Position numbers and translations under genes: made by a program | Source: Ceratotherium simum simum | Taxonomy: Eukaryota > Chordata > Mammalia > Perissodactyla > Rhinocerotidae | Assembly: GCF_000283155.1 (NCBI RefSeq) | Contig: NW_004454160.1 | Span: forward strand, 11,006,129-11,070,128 | Direction of reading: 5' to 3' | Length of the DNA: 64,000 bases | The notes under the pieces: generated by a model | Database searches by the model: none | Told to the model about the DNA's origin: nothing | What the model saw: the letters and a program-made list of their open reading frames with translations, nothing else | Shown: piece after piece, positions 23,317 through 36,090 of the stretch | How the letters are laid out: every line of letters starts with the position of its first letter | Numbering within the stretch: the first letter of the stretch is position 1

Positions 23317-23335
23317 AGCCACAAGGGGGCAGTGT
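23317..23335 (+). promoter_or_regulatory. Strong CTCF-like motif
   Basis: The plus strand reads CCACAAGGGGGCAGTG at 23319-23334, an excellent match to the CTCF core CCASNAGRGGGCRSTR. It lies in unique sequence about a third of the way into the GPR61-AMIGO1 interval. Confidence 0.55.
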
Positions 23336-24732
23336 CGGCCACAGAGCTGCAAGGAGTCACCTGCAGTCGCAGGGAGATGCTTCTCCCTTCCAAACCCCCA
23401 CCGGCTTTGTCCCTCCCCGGGGGACTTGCTGTCCTGTGGGCTCCGACTTCTCCCCTTTTTGACCTCCCACAATCTTGGTTAGGAGGGCCAGGCAAGAGGG
23501 CCAAGGCTCCCAAGAGAAAATCCCTCCTACTCCTAGGAGGTGATTAGGAAGAGATGGGCCGGTTGGCATCCTGGAAGGAGCACAAAACTCCGAGTCCAGA
23601 GCTGCAACCGCATAACTGAGCAGTGCACTTGGGGCTACTCCGCTAGCTTCTCCAGCCCCAGCTTCAAATGAGGGGTTGGGCTAGGCTTGTAGACGCTCTC
23701 GAAGGTCCTTTGCAGCTCTTGATTTTGAGTCTGAGTCAGCAGCTGCTGTCCTTGAGTGCCTTCCCTCTCCAGGGCCCTGACAGCTTGAGAGATTCAGGGC
23801 TGGCGGCAGGGGGTGGGTGCAGGAAATAGCGGTGGGCACTCTGCTGGCCACGAACCGGGTCATTCCTCTGGGAATCACAGTCAGGAAGAAAGTCAGTTCT
23901 AGGTCTGGGAAGGGGCCCAGGAAGGGATGACCAGGGTCAGCTGGGCCCCAGAAAGACCCCTCTAAGAGGCTCCATCTGATTGGTTTGTGTGTGACTGTGT
24001 GAATGGTAGGAGGGCTGGAGGCTGGCTGAAGATTGTGCCCTCCCAGGCCCAGGCTGCCCAAAAGGCCTCAGGGCCAGATCAGGCTGCCCTGAAGTTGAGG
24101 CTGCAGAAAGCCTAGACCCCCTCCCCCTGTCCTTTTCACTCCAGCCCCCCTAACAGTCACCTTTGCTTCTCCCCGCGTTGCTCTGACTCCCGCTTCCAGC
24201 TCCCTGCCCACACCTTCACCCCCAAAAGCAGAGCCCACAACCTTGATTCCAGTCCCTGCCTGGCCTTCCCATCTCTGGACTCCTCGTCCCTCCAGACCAG
24301 CTCTGTTCCCTGTGCCTCTTTGACCCCAGGCATTCTCTCCCGACTCCTGTAATTTCACACCAGGCCCCTGGGCACACTCTGCCCAGCACCTCAGCTTCCC
24401 TGATGGGGCATCTGATCTGGCACCTGGGGCCTGACCCTGCCCAGCAGAGGGTGTGTCCTGCTTCTTGTATCCCATCTCCTCTTTCTTCTTTCATAGCCCC
24501 ATTTCTCACATTTTGTCTCTTATTTGGTTCCCCTCCTTTGATCTCTCTCATCTGCTCTCCGTTTCCTGTTCTCAGAACTCTCCAAGTCTCAGAGCCTCTT
24601 TGCCACAGGCCTCTGCTCCCCTGCCTCTCTGTTTCTTCGCCTCAGTGTACACATTTCCCTTTCCATCTCTCTCTCCACCCTCACTTCCTCCTCTGCAGTG
24701 AGAATCTGATCCATCCCTCCCTGGACTGAGGG

Positions 24733-24740
24733 TATAAATA
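24733..24740 (+). promoter_or_regulatory. Isolated TATA-box candidate
   Basis: GGTATAAATAGCAG is a consensus TATA box with GC-rich flanks; initiation would be expected near 24763. No open frame or recognisable exon follows. The TSS and strand of use are unknown. Confidence 0.3.
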
Positions 24741-25119
24741 GCAGAGGGAGGCTGGGCTAGGAGCCAAACTTGCTACCAGTCTCTTCCTTGCAGCCCCTGG
24801 CTTAGTCATCCAGGACAGTGGTGGGGAGGGTCCTGGGCAGAGTCTCAGGAGCAAGGAGTTGGAGGATTGGGATTGAAGGTCACTGTACAGAGTGACAGAC
24901 CCAGACAGAGAGAGAGTATGACTGCAAACTGGGGGTGCAGAGCTTCACATGCAAACCAGGTTCTCCCCACCAGCCAGCCCATCCACCCCCACCTAACATG
25001 GTTATGGATTCCCTAGTCCTGCTGCTAGAGAAGGAGCTCTGGGTCACAAGATTCCCCAGGGCCACTTGACGGCCCTGCCCCCTCCCCCAGGGCGCAGATG
25101 CATGGGCCCAGGTGGCTGC

Positions 25120-25290
25120 CAGCAGACAGCAGCTGGGGACTGGAGTGGAAGTGGTGCCCTCAGGAAACAGGCTGCACTCTCACCCCAGCCAGCTCCCCGG
25201 CCTAATTAGAGACCAGAACAGGCATTGATCGTCCCTGAGCTCATTATGTCACAGCTGGGGAACAGCTGGCCAGTTTTTTCCAGGCCATTA
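25120..25290. promoter_or_regulatory. E-box and homeobox motif cluster
   Basis: Three CAGCTG E-boxes (25130-25135, 25252-25257, 25263-25268), a TAATTA homeodomain site (25203-25208) and further ATTGATC/CATTA motifs sit within 170 bp of otherwise GC-rich unique sequence. The composition suggests a distal enhancer, but conservation cannot be tested here. Confidence 0.3.
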
Positions 25291-26519
25291 GCTGTGCCAT
25301 GAAGTGGAGAGAGGGAGGGGAGGTGGGAGCAGGATCAATACCCCGTCTGTCTGTGAGGGAAGCAGCCTCGTGGCGGCCTCCTTTGGCACTCTGGGCCGTG
25401 CTTCCCTCCAGGGCTGCCGTGCAGGCTGAGCTCCTTGGAGTTCACACACAAAAGCTTGGCTCCTTTCAGCCTGGAGCCCGGAGAGGTGGACTCGGACTCG
25501 TGGCTTCTGGGCTGACCCTGACCTGGCCCGCCGGGACCCTCTGAGTCTTCTCTTTCAGGGGATTAGAAGGGCAGGGAAGAGGTTCAGGTTACCCACGTTG
25601 GTCTCAGAGGAGACCTTAAAAGTCCAGCTCCTCCCCATGCCCACAGCAAGATGACACCTAAGGCAGCTGTTTCTGCTGGCCCTGGGCCCACCTCTCTGTG
25701 CCCCTGGGCCCAGCTGGATTTGGTTTCCTGTGGGGTGGGGAGATGGTAGGGCTTGCTCTGACCCTTGGGGAATGGTGGTGGAAGCAGGGAGAGAAGAGAT
25801 GATCTCACTCTCTTTCGCCCTCTCCCTGGCCCAGGAAGCAGGTCAGCTGGGCGGCACTGGAGGCAAGAGGAAAACTGTCCCCTCGGCCTGACCCCAGGAG
25901 GCCCAGTCAGCTGGGAGCTCAGCGTCATTTCATGAACTGGCTTTTTACCACGGAGTTATGACGTGTCAAGGCTGGAGAAGACCTTCAAAACATGCGGAGC
26001 CACGCTCTTGTTTTACAGCAGGAGAAAACAAGCTCTGTGTGCCTTAAGCTCTAACCTGCCTGGTTAGTGCTGTCAGGTGCTTCCTTTAGTTTTCTTTGTT
26101 CCTCTCCTGTTTGGTCTATAGCGAGTTCTAGTATAGCCCCAAGGTCTCCCGGGCACACGTCCTCAGGCTGCTGGTGGAAGCTTCACTCACTGGTAGAACT
26201 GTGGGGACTGCTGGGCTTCCCTTCATCCTGCCCACAGCCGCATCACCCCCCAGCACCACCATGGGAAACAGCACCAATTGCTGGAAGTCCTGTTGGGTCC
26301 AGCTGGTGGGTTCCTGGGCCCTTTCCCTACCCTACTGAACAGAGGCCAGGCTGTGCACAGTGCCCTCTGCTCCCCAAAAGACCCCCTGTAGCCTCCGTTT
26401 CCAGAATCAGCAGTGAATAAAGCACAAGAGTCAGAAGGCCTGAATTCCAGACCTGAGTTCCTTCCCCACCCACCTCCAGGCCTGAAGAGCTGGCAACCTG
26501 ATATAACTAGAGGGACACG

Positions 26520-26690
26520 CAAGGCAGTAGGGCTCTTAAAATTGATTCCTCACATTACAGATGAGGAAACTGTCCCAGTGAGGAGAATTGATTTGCTCAA
26601 GGATACCCAGCTGGTTAGGGGTACATGGAGACCAGGTTTGCCAGCTCCCAGGTGGTCAGCATTGGTTTCACTCTGCTACAGGGCCTTGGC
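26520..26690 (-). repeat. MIR SINE fragment
   Basis: Inverted MIR around 'CACATTACAGATGAGGAAAC' and 'GGATACCCAGCTGGTTAGG'. Confidence 0.6.
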
Positions 26691-27534
26691 TCTAAGTTCC
26701 AAAAGCCAGCTCTAGTGATTCCAAAATCAAGCTCTAGTGGATCACCACTGACCCATCAGCATGTCCCAGCAAGCCTGAAAAACTGATCTCCAACAAACCA
26801 GAGTGCATCCTCTTTCTCAGGGGTCTCAGAACAGAGAGGGGACGTGGGGCCAATCAGAATGCACACTGGTCACATCACTGTTAACAGAAGTAGCCCTTTC
26901 TCCCACGAGCCTCCGTCAGGTCCAGGGCAGCTTCTACCCACGGGATCGAGCAGAGACCAGCTGTGTTCTACTGTGTCTGATGTTGAGCCATCTGTCTGTC
27001 TGGGTCCAAGAGGTGCTTAGGGCAGAGGGAGACTACTGATAACCTGGCATCTCTGGAACTTCCTCCAGCCTGATTCACAAGGATGGAGTGAATCAGAAGA
27101 AATTAAGTATTGCATTTTCTCCTGGCGTTGTGAGGAAAGAAATGTCTACATGGACTAGAAGATGACACAGCGACTGGCCTGGGAATCAGAGAGGGCACAT
27201 AAATGAATTGCTGAGGCCAGCTTCCCAAGGCCATTGGCAGGATAGCTTCCTCCTCATTTTCTTCTCTCTTGGCTCCAGAACAGGGAGTGACAGACTTAAG
27301 CAGCAGGGGCTGAGATGCTGAACCCCTGTGGTTCTAGCCAGCACGTGTGGGGGAAGGGGGTGGCATGGAGAAGGAACGCTGGCATGGGGTGCTTCCACCT
27401 GGGGATCGCTGTGGCAGAAGAGCTCTGAGAAGCCAAGGGCACAGGAAGCAGTGCCCCCGAGGCAGGAAAGGGAGTGAGGGAGGTGCCTATGACAGAGCGT
27501 CTGTGGTGGGTGGAGGGTCACAGTTAAAGTCCCG

Positions 27535-27710
27535 GCTTGATGTCCCATTGGTGCTGTTTATTAGCTCTAGAACTGGGGCGAGTCCTGGCCTCTCTGACCA
27601 TTAGACTTTCCTGATCTATGAAAAGATGCAGAGAGCAAGATTTGCCTCACAGGTTGCTGTAGCTCTAGGGCTCACATGAGGGAATGTGGGTGAGAGGCTC
27701 TGGCAAGTGT
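27535..27710 (+). repeat. MIR SINE fragment
   Basis: Forward MIR, diverged: 'GTGCTGTTTATTAGCTCTAG', 'GCGAGTCCTGGCCTCTCTGA', then 'CACAGGTTGCTGTAGCTC'. Confidence 0.5.
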
Positions 27711-28224
27711 ACGAACAGGAATGATGATTTTTATTACCCTGCAATGCTGTGTATCAGCTCATCTGTGGCGTGTGGCATTAAGAGCCTGACTCCTAAGTTG
27801 TCAGAGAATGGTTTGTATCACAACATTGTGTACACAAGTATTTTTGTCAGGAGTGACAGAAGCAAAGGGGCTTTCCTTCTAGAAGGGACTACCCAGGCCC
27901 CACTAGCAGAGGTTTATGAATCTATTTAACAGCATTCAGCAGTCCCCACAGGGTCTCTCTGCTCACAGATAAGGTGCCTACAATCGATGCCTCCAGGACA
28001 TGCATGCATGCACACACATGTGCACAGACACACGCACCTAGCAGTCCCTGGTGGCTTTGCTGTCAACTGTCCCCCTTCCAAGGTGCCAGGCCTCTTCAGT
28101 TCTCAGTCCTTTAAGGGAGTAATCTCTCTGAGAATAACAACATTGTGATGGTAACTGGATGTAGAACTGAAAGAGATGTCAGGGCTGAAGGAGTTGCATT
28201 CATTAGTTGTAGTTTTCTGGCAGA

Positions 28225-28430
28225 AAGAAGATACTACTAATGATTTATATTTGGTATCATGTTTTATAACTACAAAGGACTGTCACATACATTATTATTT
28301 AAGCCACATGGCACTCTTCTGAGACACATACTATTATCTAAGACTCGGAGAGGTAAAGTGCCTTTTTCCAGATCACCCAACTGGTAGGTGCCAAGATCAG
28401 AACCCAATTGAGGTAATTTATCCCAAATCC
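28225..28430 (-). repeat. MIR SINE
   Basis: Inverted MIR: 'GACTGTCACATACATTATTA', 'CATACTATTATCTAAGACTC', then 'ATCACCCAACTGGTAGGTGC'. Confidence 0.6.
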
Positions 28431-28544
28431 TGTTCGCTTTCTATGACTCTTTACTGCTTCTCACCTCTTGTTAATTTCCAACTCTCAGCAAGCAGCAATC
28501 CTGCCGGAGTCCAAAGGCACAGATGTTCTGTATGCTATACAGTC

Positions 28545-29880
28545 TATGATCTTTTTTAACTTTTTACTTTGAAATAATTTCAAATTTACAGAAAAGTTGC
28601 AATAAGGGTACAACGAACTCTGTACACCTTTCACCAAGTTCCTCAATTTGTATTATGTTTCAGTTTTACCACACTTGCCTCATTGCACAAGTTCCTCCCT
28701 CCCTCCCTCCTTCACCTCATTCTCGTATAGTCATATATGTGTAATTTCTGGTCCATTTGAAAATGATGCCCCATTGGCTCTGAACACTTCAGGGTGTATT
28801 TCCTAAAAACAAGGACATTCTCTTACATAACCACAGTATAACATCACAATCAGGAAACTAATAGTTATACAAAACTACCATCTAATCCAGAGACCCCATT
28901 CTAATTAAAAATTGTCATAATAACATTGTTTATAGGCCCAGGATCCAATTCAGGATCATGTGCTGCATTTAATTGTTTGGTCTTTTTAGTCTCCTTCAAT
29001 CTGGAACAATCCCTCAGTCTTTCCTTGTCTTTCATGATTTCGATATTTTTGAAGAATACAGTCCAGGTACTTTGTAGGATATCCCTCAACTTGGGTTTGG
29101 CTGATGTTTCCTTACGAGTGGATTCAGGTTATGCATTTTTGTCTGGAATGCTACAGAAGCGGGGCCATATTCTCAGTTCATCTCCATGAGAGGCACACCG
29201 GGTTCATCTGTCCTGTTTCAGGGATGTTAACTTTAACATTCAGTTAAGATGATGTCAGCCAAGTTTCTCCACTGTAAAGTCAATTAATAAATATTGTGTA
29301 CTCATCAATAAATAAGTATTTGTGGGGAGATCCTTTGAAATTGTGTAACTATCATGTTCCTCATCAAACTTTCCCCCACAAGTTTTAGCACCCATTGATG
29401 ATTCTTGCCTAAATAATTTATTACTATGATGGTTGCCAAATGGTAATTTTTGAATTTCATCTTTTTTTCTGTGTTTATCAACTGCCATTCTAATGTAGGG
29501 TAGCGCCTTCCCTTCTCTCCATTTATTTATTTATATGTATATTAACTCATCCATTCCTGTTTTATTCAATGGGTTATAATCTAATACTAAAATTATTTAT
29601 TTTGATGCCTAAATTGTCCCAGACTTGGCCTGTGGGTGACCCTTCAAGCTGTCTTATATACCCCTTTGACATGTTCCCATCATTCTTTGAGCACTTCCTT
29701 ACTTGCTAGCACAAAAAGATCTAGGCTCCTCTAGTAATTTCCAGGCTAATCAGTCCTGGTTCTTTTTAGTGGAAAATGGTAGTATTTAGAAGCCAAGATC
29801 TGGATGCTTGGTGTGCTCACTGCTATTGGGGCATCATTGCTTCTAGGACTTCTCAGCAGAAAGAGCTAGAAATATATATG

Positions 29881-29915
<35 letters not shown>

Positions 29916-30090
29916 CTACATCTATTTATCGATATTAAAGACATGAGTTCAAACTAGTTACCCTAATTCTGATCTAATACCACAGGGTTTATTCCCTTCC
30001 CATAAATTTAACTCCTTTCACTAACCATGAGAAACATGGCTCCCATTATCCTCAATATATTATCTATTTTCTCAATTATTCTTCTTGCAA
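28545..30090. mobile_element. L1-like LINE remnant (non-coding)
   Basis: A continuous 1.5 kb block matches a common old mammalian LINE-associated sequence: 'GAAATAATTTCAAATTTACA', 'CAAGGACATTCTCTTACATA', 'CTCAGTCTTTCCTTGTCTTT', 'GTTTCTCCACTGTAAAGTC', 'CATTCTTTGAGCACTTCC'. It ends around 'CCACAGGGTTTATTCCCTTC'. No open frame survives. Assignment to an L1 (or HAL1-like) subfamily is from memory of the repeat, and the strand is not assigned. Confidence 0.5.
29884..29914 (+). repeat. (CA)n microsatellite
   Basis: About 15 uninterrupted CA units inside the L1-like block, a likely polymorphic marker. Confidence 0.95.
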
Positions 30091-30639
30091 TCAACCTTCT
30101 AGTCACACAGGCCACCTTCTCTGCTCCAGACTCACCAAACATGCTGGGTGGGCTGGCCAAAGTTTGGCCCCAACTTCACTGACCACATCAGCTGTGCTGG
30201 CTGAATCCTCTATCTAGATCAAAGGGAAAGGAGAGAGAAAGGTCACATTCCATAATTTTTTTAAAGGTTTGGATTTATTGAAGAGTTCACCTTCATCACA
30301 CATTGAAATCAATTCCACAGTCATTCAGACACTTGTCATATAACCCAAAGATACCTGTTCCAATAACAGAGCACTTTTAATCTTTCTAATAGAGTAATAG
30401 AGCCAGTGTTTATGAAATTATTTCTAGATTGATCTGAAAAATAGATTATAATATGTGTGTGTATTCATTCATTCTACATTTTTAAAGCTTTCTCATAATC
30501 TGTTTTCCTATTTTATATTCATGCTAACCTTGTGGAGATGACAAAGTAGAAGCCCTTTGTCCTACTGATGAATTCAGAAACAAAATTTCAAAGAAGGTAT
30601 GTCAGAGACTGGTTGTTTACCAAGCGATTTCCTTTTATC

Positions 30640-31035
30640 TCCAGGGCGCACAACTTGACTACATTTCCCAGCCTCCCCTCCAGTCAGGTGTGGTCCTCTG
30701 ACTGAGTTCTGGCCAGTGGAATGTGGGCAGAACTGACGAACACCACTTCCAGACCTGGCCCATAAAACCTTCCACACACAATTCTGCATGCTCCCTGTCT
30801 CTTCCCCCATCTGCTGACTGAATACAGAGGATCCAGTAGAGGATTCCAAAGCCTGTAGCAGTTAGCAGAGCCACAAGATGGACAGTGCTGAGTCCTGAAT
30901 TACCCCGCGGAAGGCCATCAACTGAACATCTGCATTGAACGGTTATGTGAGCAAGATGTCAACTTCTATTGTGATAAGCCACTGAGACTTGGGGGTTGTT
31001 AGTCATATCAGTTAGCTCATTCTCATTAATACAGA
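30640..31035 (+). mobile_element. LTR-like repeat remnant
   Basis: The sequence follows a familiar LTR-retrotransposon pattern: 'ACTACATTTCCCAGCCTCCC', 'GTTCTGGCCAGTGGAATGTG', 'ACCTGGCCCATAAAACC', 'AAGCCACTGAGACTTGGGG', ending near 'CTCATTCTCATTAATACAG'. It has no coding capacity. The family is not fixed (MaLR/ERVL-type by appearance). Confidence 0.45.
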
Positions 31036-31834
31036 AAGTAAATGAATTGCCCAAGTTTATCTTTTAGAAGTCATAAAGCATAATGTTGAATGTGACCTTC
31101 TGATCCCTTCCTGAGGCTCCTCCCATCAGATCAGACCAAGTAGCATGGACTTGGTACCTTGGGAGACTGTACCCCTATCTTTCAGAATCTTTCACTATGC
31201 TAAAAGTGACATTTTCCTCCTTTGCCCAAGTATAACACTAGCCCCGCATTTTTCCCTTTTCCCTTTTCCCAAGGGGACCATGGCCCATGTTGGCCCTTTC
31301 ATGGGTTCATCCTCGTCAGATGAAAACATCTGGTTTGTCTAACACCTGACCTCTGGCAGAGGAGACTTACCCACCCTGTAGAGGTGAAAGGGGACAGCCT
31401 TTCAATTTCCCACAAGTGGACTCTGTGATTGCTGTGGAGGTGGTGACAGGGCCCATAGTCTGGAGACAGGCCAAAATGCCTGGGAGCAAGTTGATTTCTT
31501 CCTCTGAACACAGTAGGCCAGCAGCAGTTACTGGTCACCTCCACATCCTGCCTTTTCGTAGGCTTATATCTACTGGTTCAGCAAGTTAGCACAGCCCAGG
31601 CTGCTAGAAAATTAAGTCTTCCCGAAGAGGATGTTCCTCACCCTGCTCCCTCCAAGAAAGACTAGTTTTCAAGACTAAGAGAGTCAGAAACGTCAGGTAA
31701 AGCGAGAGGGGAAGGTGGAGAACAATGCAATTATCTGAGGGAAAGGAGAACTCAGCCTGGAGAAGTGGACACAAGAAGCATCGGGAGCTTTCCTAACATC
31801 ATAGTCTAAATTTCAGAGTTAGAGTCACAAAGTC

Positions 31835-32030
31835 AGATTTCTAGAGTTAGGCAAAATCCCAAGGTTTGCCTAATCTTCAGTTCATAGAGAAATGCCTAAC
31901 CCTCGTTTCACAGAGTGGGAATTGAGGACCAGAGTGGTTAAGGAGCATGTCCAAGGCCACAGAGGTAGTCAGCGGTAGTACTAGAACCCAGACCTCCAGA
32001 CCAGTGCTCTCTGCACTTTTCTACTCTGGT
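31835..32030 (-). repeat. MIR SINE
   Basis: Inverted MIR: 'CTCGTTTCACAGAGTGGGAA', 'GTCCAAGGCCACAGAGGTAG', then 'GAACCCAGACCTCCAGACC'. Confidence 0.65.
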
Positions 32031-32384
32031 TGCAGGTCTGATGGGAACCACTCAGTTCAAGCAGTTGGAGTAGCAGATGTAATTAGGATACTAAGTGCTG
32101 GAGAGTGTGGTCCCTGAGGACCCATCTCTCCATGACCTTGGCCAACCCCCAAGCCTCCCTGAAAGCCTTTCCCTGCTTCTGCGAGAAGCCAGCACCCATT
32201 ACCCACTAAGGTATGACACACATGGTCTGTCTGGGGCGAGTCTCTCAATTCCAGGCTGAAGCAGGAGTGGGAACATCTCCACTTAGAACCCCAGGGCATC
32301 TGGGAAGGGAAAGTGTCTCCAGATTGGAAAGGCGTGGAAATTTCCTTGAACCCAGAAGCATGTTTGGAATAGTATCAACTGCCG

Positions 32385-32490
32385 CATCACCACTCCAGCC
32401 CAGCCTTGTTAGTGAGGCAAGCCGCAATCAGGAGATAATTAGCTTGCTGTTATTTATTCCCTGCGCTAATCAGCAGCCCACTGCTTGCAC
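32385..32490. promoter_or_regulatory. Homeobox-type motif cluster
   Basis: AGATAATTAGCTTGC (32434-32448) and GCGCTAATCAGCAG (32463-32476) give two homeodomain-type cores within 40 bp, in an AT-rich island inside GC-rich sequence without repeat signature. A possible enhancer; conservation is untested. Confidence 0.2.
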
Positions 32491-34199
32491 AGTGGAGAGG
32501 GCTCCCACCCCCAGAGCTGTGGGGGTTCTCGGGGTCCTTTAGTTACCAGCCAGGAAACAAGTAGCAGAAGACAAAGGGCTGGAGAGAGGAAGACAGGGAG
32601 GAGACCCGACCACAGGACCCAGGCACTGCAGGCTTCTGCCCAGCACACAGATCCCTGGGGAGAGGTGGCCCGGGGATCACCCGGAGCCCCAGGCAGTGAT
32701 ACACTCCTCTTCATTTTGTTCTTGGGGTTGGGCTCTGGTCGATAAAGGGCGGCTGGCGTTCAGCTCCCTGTTCTGCCTCACTGCAGTCAAATTGCCTTTT
32801 TCCAAGCTGACTTTCAAAAAAAGGTGACATTTATCAAAGCCTGCTGAGTGGTGACCTTGGTGGGAATGAGAGAGGGCGGGTGTACTGTCTGTGGAAGCAG
32901 GCAAAGAAAATGAGGGAAACCTGGAGGGAAGGAAATGCTTTCAAATCTCAAAGTTGTTGGAACAATCACAGGGAGATGGCTCTAGGTTTGAGGACACGCT
33001 CAACTGTACGCTTTCCTGCGCACTTCCTCATCCTCACCACACATTCTCACTGGTAGCCCCTGCTTTCCAGCCCAAACAGCAGACTGAAGATGCTCCATTC
33101 AAGTAACAATCTCTGGGAATGTCTCAGACCTGTGACTTGATAACTTTGTGAAATATAGAAGCTTAGGATAAGTAGCAGTTCCAGAACTTGTATATAGCAC
33201 AGGCTAAGAGGCTGACATTTGGTTGGAAGGTGGGGAGTTTAGGGGAGCTGGAAGACTTGTCCTGAAGCTGTGTTTGCAGAGTAAGTATTCAGGTTTTTTT
33301 ACATATATTATACATCTGTTTGGAGTGGTGTGGATAAAGCCCTCCCAAGCCACTTCTTGACCCCACCACTACCCAGGATACCAGAGTTGTAAGAGGACTA
33401 GGGGTCATCTGGTCAACCTCTGGCCCTACACAGGGCCCCTCCACACGTTTGCTCCCTTCTCTTTTCTGGCCTCCTAAGCCCTTTACACATGGGCTCTTAT
33501 ATCACCTGTCACATGCATTGTGACCACCTGTGTCTCAGTTTCCTTCATCAAACCATGGCACTTGAGAACAGAGACAGTTTCATATGTGTCTATCCTTTAT
33601 TTCAGTTTTCTACTCCTAAACACTCACAGAATTTCTTGCTATATGTGAATGGGGGTGTGTGTGATAGAATGAATAAACAAACAAATGAAGGGACATCTGT
33701 GCAAAGTAGACATCTAGCCCGGGCTTGAATGCTTCCTGTGATGGGGAGTTCATTACCTCAAGATGGAAAAGATCCATTACTGGACAGTTGAAATGTCAGA
33801 AGATGTTTCTATACATGGAATGGAAATCTGCTTCTCTGACACTTCTACCCAGTAGAACAGTTCTTCCCCTTAGAGGCCCAGAAGAACAGAGGTCCTCAAT
33901 GTAGCATTCCATGGATAAGCCTTATGAGCTCCCTGCCCTCAAGAAGTGTGTGTAAAATTGTGTGTGTGTGTTGGCCCATGTGCTTAGAGGAAGGGAATCC
34001 ATTGGTTTCACAAAGGAGTCTGTATTACCAAACTTTAGAGCCATACTTAATTTGTTTACTCCCTCTTCCTTATGAAAATGCATACTAGACAAACCAATAG
34101 GCCTCAAAATGCTTACTTTTTTAGATCTTTCCCTCCTTACTTTTCCAAAGAAAACAGATCCCCAAGTAGTTATGTATCTTGAGCAAAATGAACTCTGCT

Positions 34200-34612
34200 A
34201 CTCTAGCCACAGATGATTGGATGGGGATTAATTCACATACTGAAGTTAACTATGTATAGGTGGGGCACACAGGAGGCCAAAGGAAAGGGCTTCATAGGAA
34301 TTCTGTTCAAAACGGTGCTCCAATTGGATGGTAACAATTTGACTCATTCAAAGCCTCTTATTGGGGAAGTAAACATCTTACTGTATCCACAGAAGGTGGG
34401 TAACTTTTGGCTTGCAAGCCACTTTCTGCCATTTCAAACCACTGTTTCAATTCTCCAAGTTTTGGAAGCACTGGGCCCATAGGGACTACAGCTAATAAGG
34501 CAACTTCCTAGCTACAATAAACCTCTGTGGGATCCTGCAATAAACCTCTCTTCCTGAAACCTATTAGGTATGACTCTTCTTTGCAGTTCCAAAGATTCTG
34601 ACTAATACATAA
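34200..34612 (+). mobile_element. Possible LTR remnant
   Basis: A duplicated CAATAAACCTCT (near 34516 and 34540) and the ending 'GATTCTGACTAATACATAAC' suggest the 3' part of an old LTR. No coding capacity. Limits and family are uncertain. Confidence 0.3.
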
Positions 34613-34744
34613 CCCTTCAACTTTCAGCAGTCATTATTATGACTTCCTCCCAACATAAAAGGTCCTCATTGCTAAGTCATCCCTCATATATGAGCTACCA
34701 AAGTAGTCACATATCTTCTCAATTAATCTTCACAAAAATCCTAA

Positions 34745-34960
34745 AATAGTGGTTCTGCAGTTTGGAGGTACAAAGAATCACCTGGCTTTACCTTAAATAC
34801 AGATTCCCATGCCCCCATTTCCAAAGGTTCTAAGCAAGTCTGGGGTGGGCCTTAAAATCCTCTTTCTAAACAAGTTCCTTGGAGATTCTAATGTAGACAG
34901 TCTGAGGCCCACACAAGGAGAACACTGCCCTAAAGGGTAGTGTTTCCCAACTGCCCTGAT
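34745..34960. repeat. hAT/Charlie-like fragment
   Basis: 'AGTGGTTCTGCAGTTTGGAG', 'AAAGAATCACCTGGCTTTAC', 'TTCCTTGGAGATTCTAATGT' resemble the short non-autonomous Charlie elements. A second related-looking piece follows at about 34945-35030. Confidence 0.35.
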
Positions 34961-35039
34961 TATCAAAATGCTTCCCAGACTCCTCCCATGAAGATTCTGA
35001 CTCTGTGGATCAGGGGCTCTAGAATTTGTACTTTTAATA

Positions 35040-35205
35040 GGGCAGGTATCATAACTTCCATTTTATATGTGAGAAAATTGAGGCCCAGAGTAACTTACCC
35101 ACAGTCATACAGCTAGTTGACGACAGGGGTGAGACTAGGATCCAGCTCTCCTGACACTCAGTCCTATGCTCTTTCTACTGGGCCACAAAGGCCACAAAAC
35201 CTACA
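35040..35205 (-). repeat. MIR SINE
   Basis: Inverted MIR: 'CTTCCATTTTATATGTGAGA', 'AAATTGAGGCCCAGAGTAAC', 'CATACAGCTAGTTGACG'. Confidence 0.65.
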
Positions 35206-35879
35206 TAGAGTCCTGAACAGAACAGGCGATTGATAGATGTTTGTTAAATTGAATAGAATCCACATACTTACTTTCTAGGTCCTAGAGGGAAGAAACTATT
35301 TCTAAAGCACATTTGCATCCACTCCACCCAGCCTCACCCCAAGGCATATAACAGGGTGGTCTGCCCCAGGGGCTCAACAGATGTTTGTGAGAGAATGCAC
35401 TATGATATGATTAGTGGACTGTGTACCACTCCATCAACTACCTCTGGCTGTGCTCCAGACTGTAAATGAGCTGTCCAGAACTAAACTTGGTACTCCAGCT
35501 ATGGCCTGACCCAAACTGAGTACAGCAGGAGCTCCTTTGCCCATGGTTTTAAAGGAACTGCTGCCTGTTCTGAAGAGCTGGACCCTGCCCTTCCTGCTGA
35601 TCTGGTGTGTACCCTCATGGAACTAACAGGAACTGACCGACCCTGGGCCTTCCTCACTCCTTCAGCCTCTACTGTGGCTTCCTAATCTGAGCCTCCCGTT
35701 TATCAACACTTAGAACTCTGTTATGCCCAAAACCTGGGCCTGGAACCCCTGGAGAGCATAGGCCAAAGATTACAGCTTTCCCCCAGTTCTACCTGCTTCA
35801 CTATCCCCGGAAATGTTATGGTACATTGAAAAGAACCCTGAATAGGGATGAAGGACACAGCCGATTCCTACCTCCCCAC

Positions 35880-36090
35880 ATTTATAGAGTGCCTACTCTG
35901 TGTTAGAGACTCAGTTAGGTGCATGAACTCATTAAATGCTCACAACAACCCCATTTAGGTAGGTATCTTTATAATGCCCATCTCACAAGTTAAGTAAACT
36001 GGCTCAAGTCACACAGCGAGTGGCAGAGCCAGGATTTGATCCCAAGAAGCCTGGCTCCAGAGGCTACGCCCTTAACCACAAACCTACCCT
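35880..36090 (-). repeat. MIR SINE
   Basis: Nearly full inverted MIR: 'TTATAGAGTGCCTACTCTGT', 'AAATGCTCACAACAACCCCA', 'CAAGTCACACAGCGAGTGGC', 'AGCCTGGCTCCAGAGGCTAC'. Confidence 0.75.
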
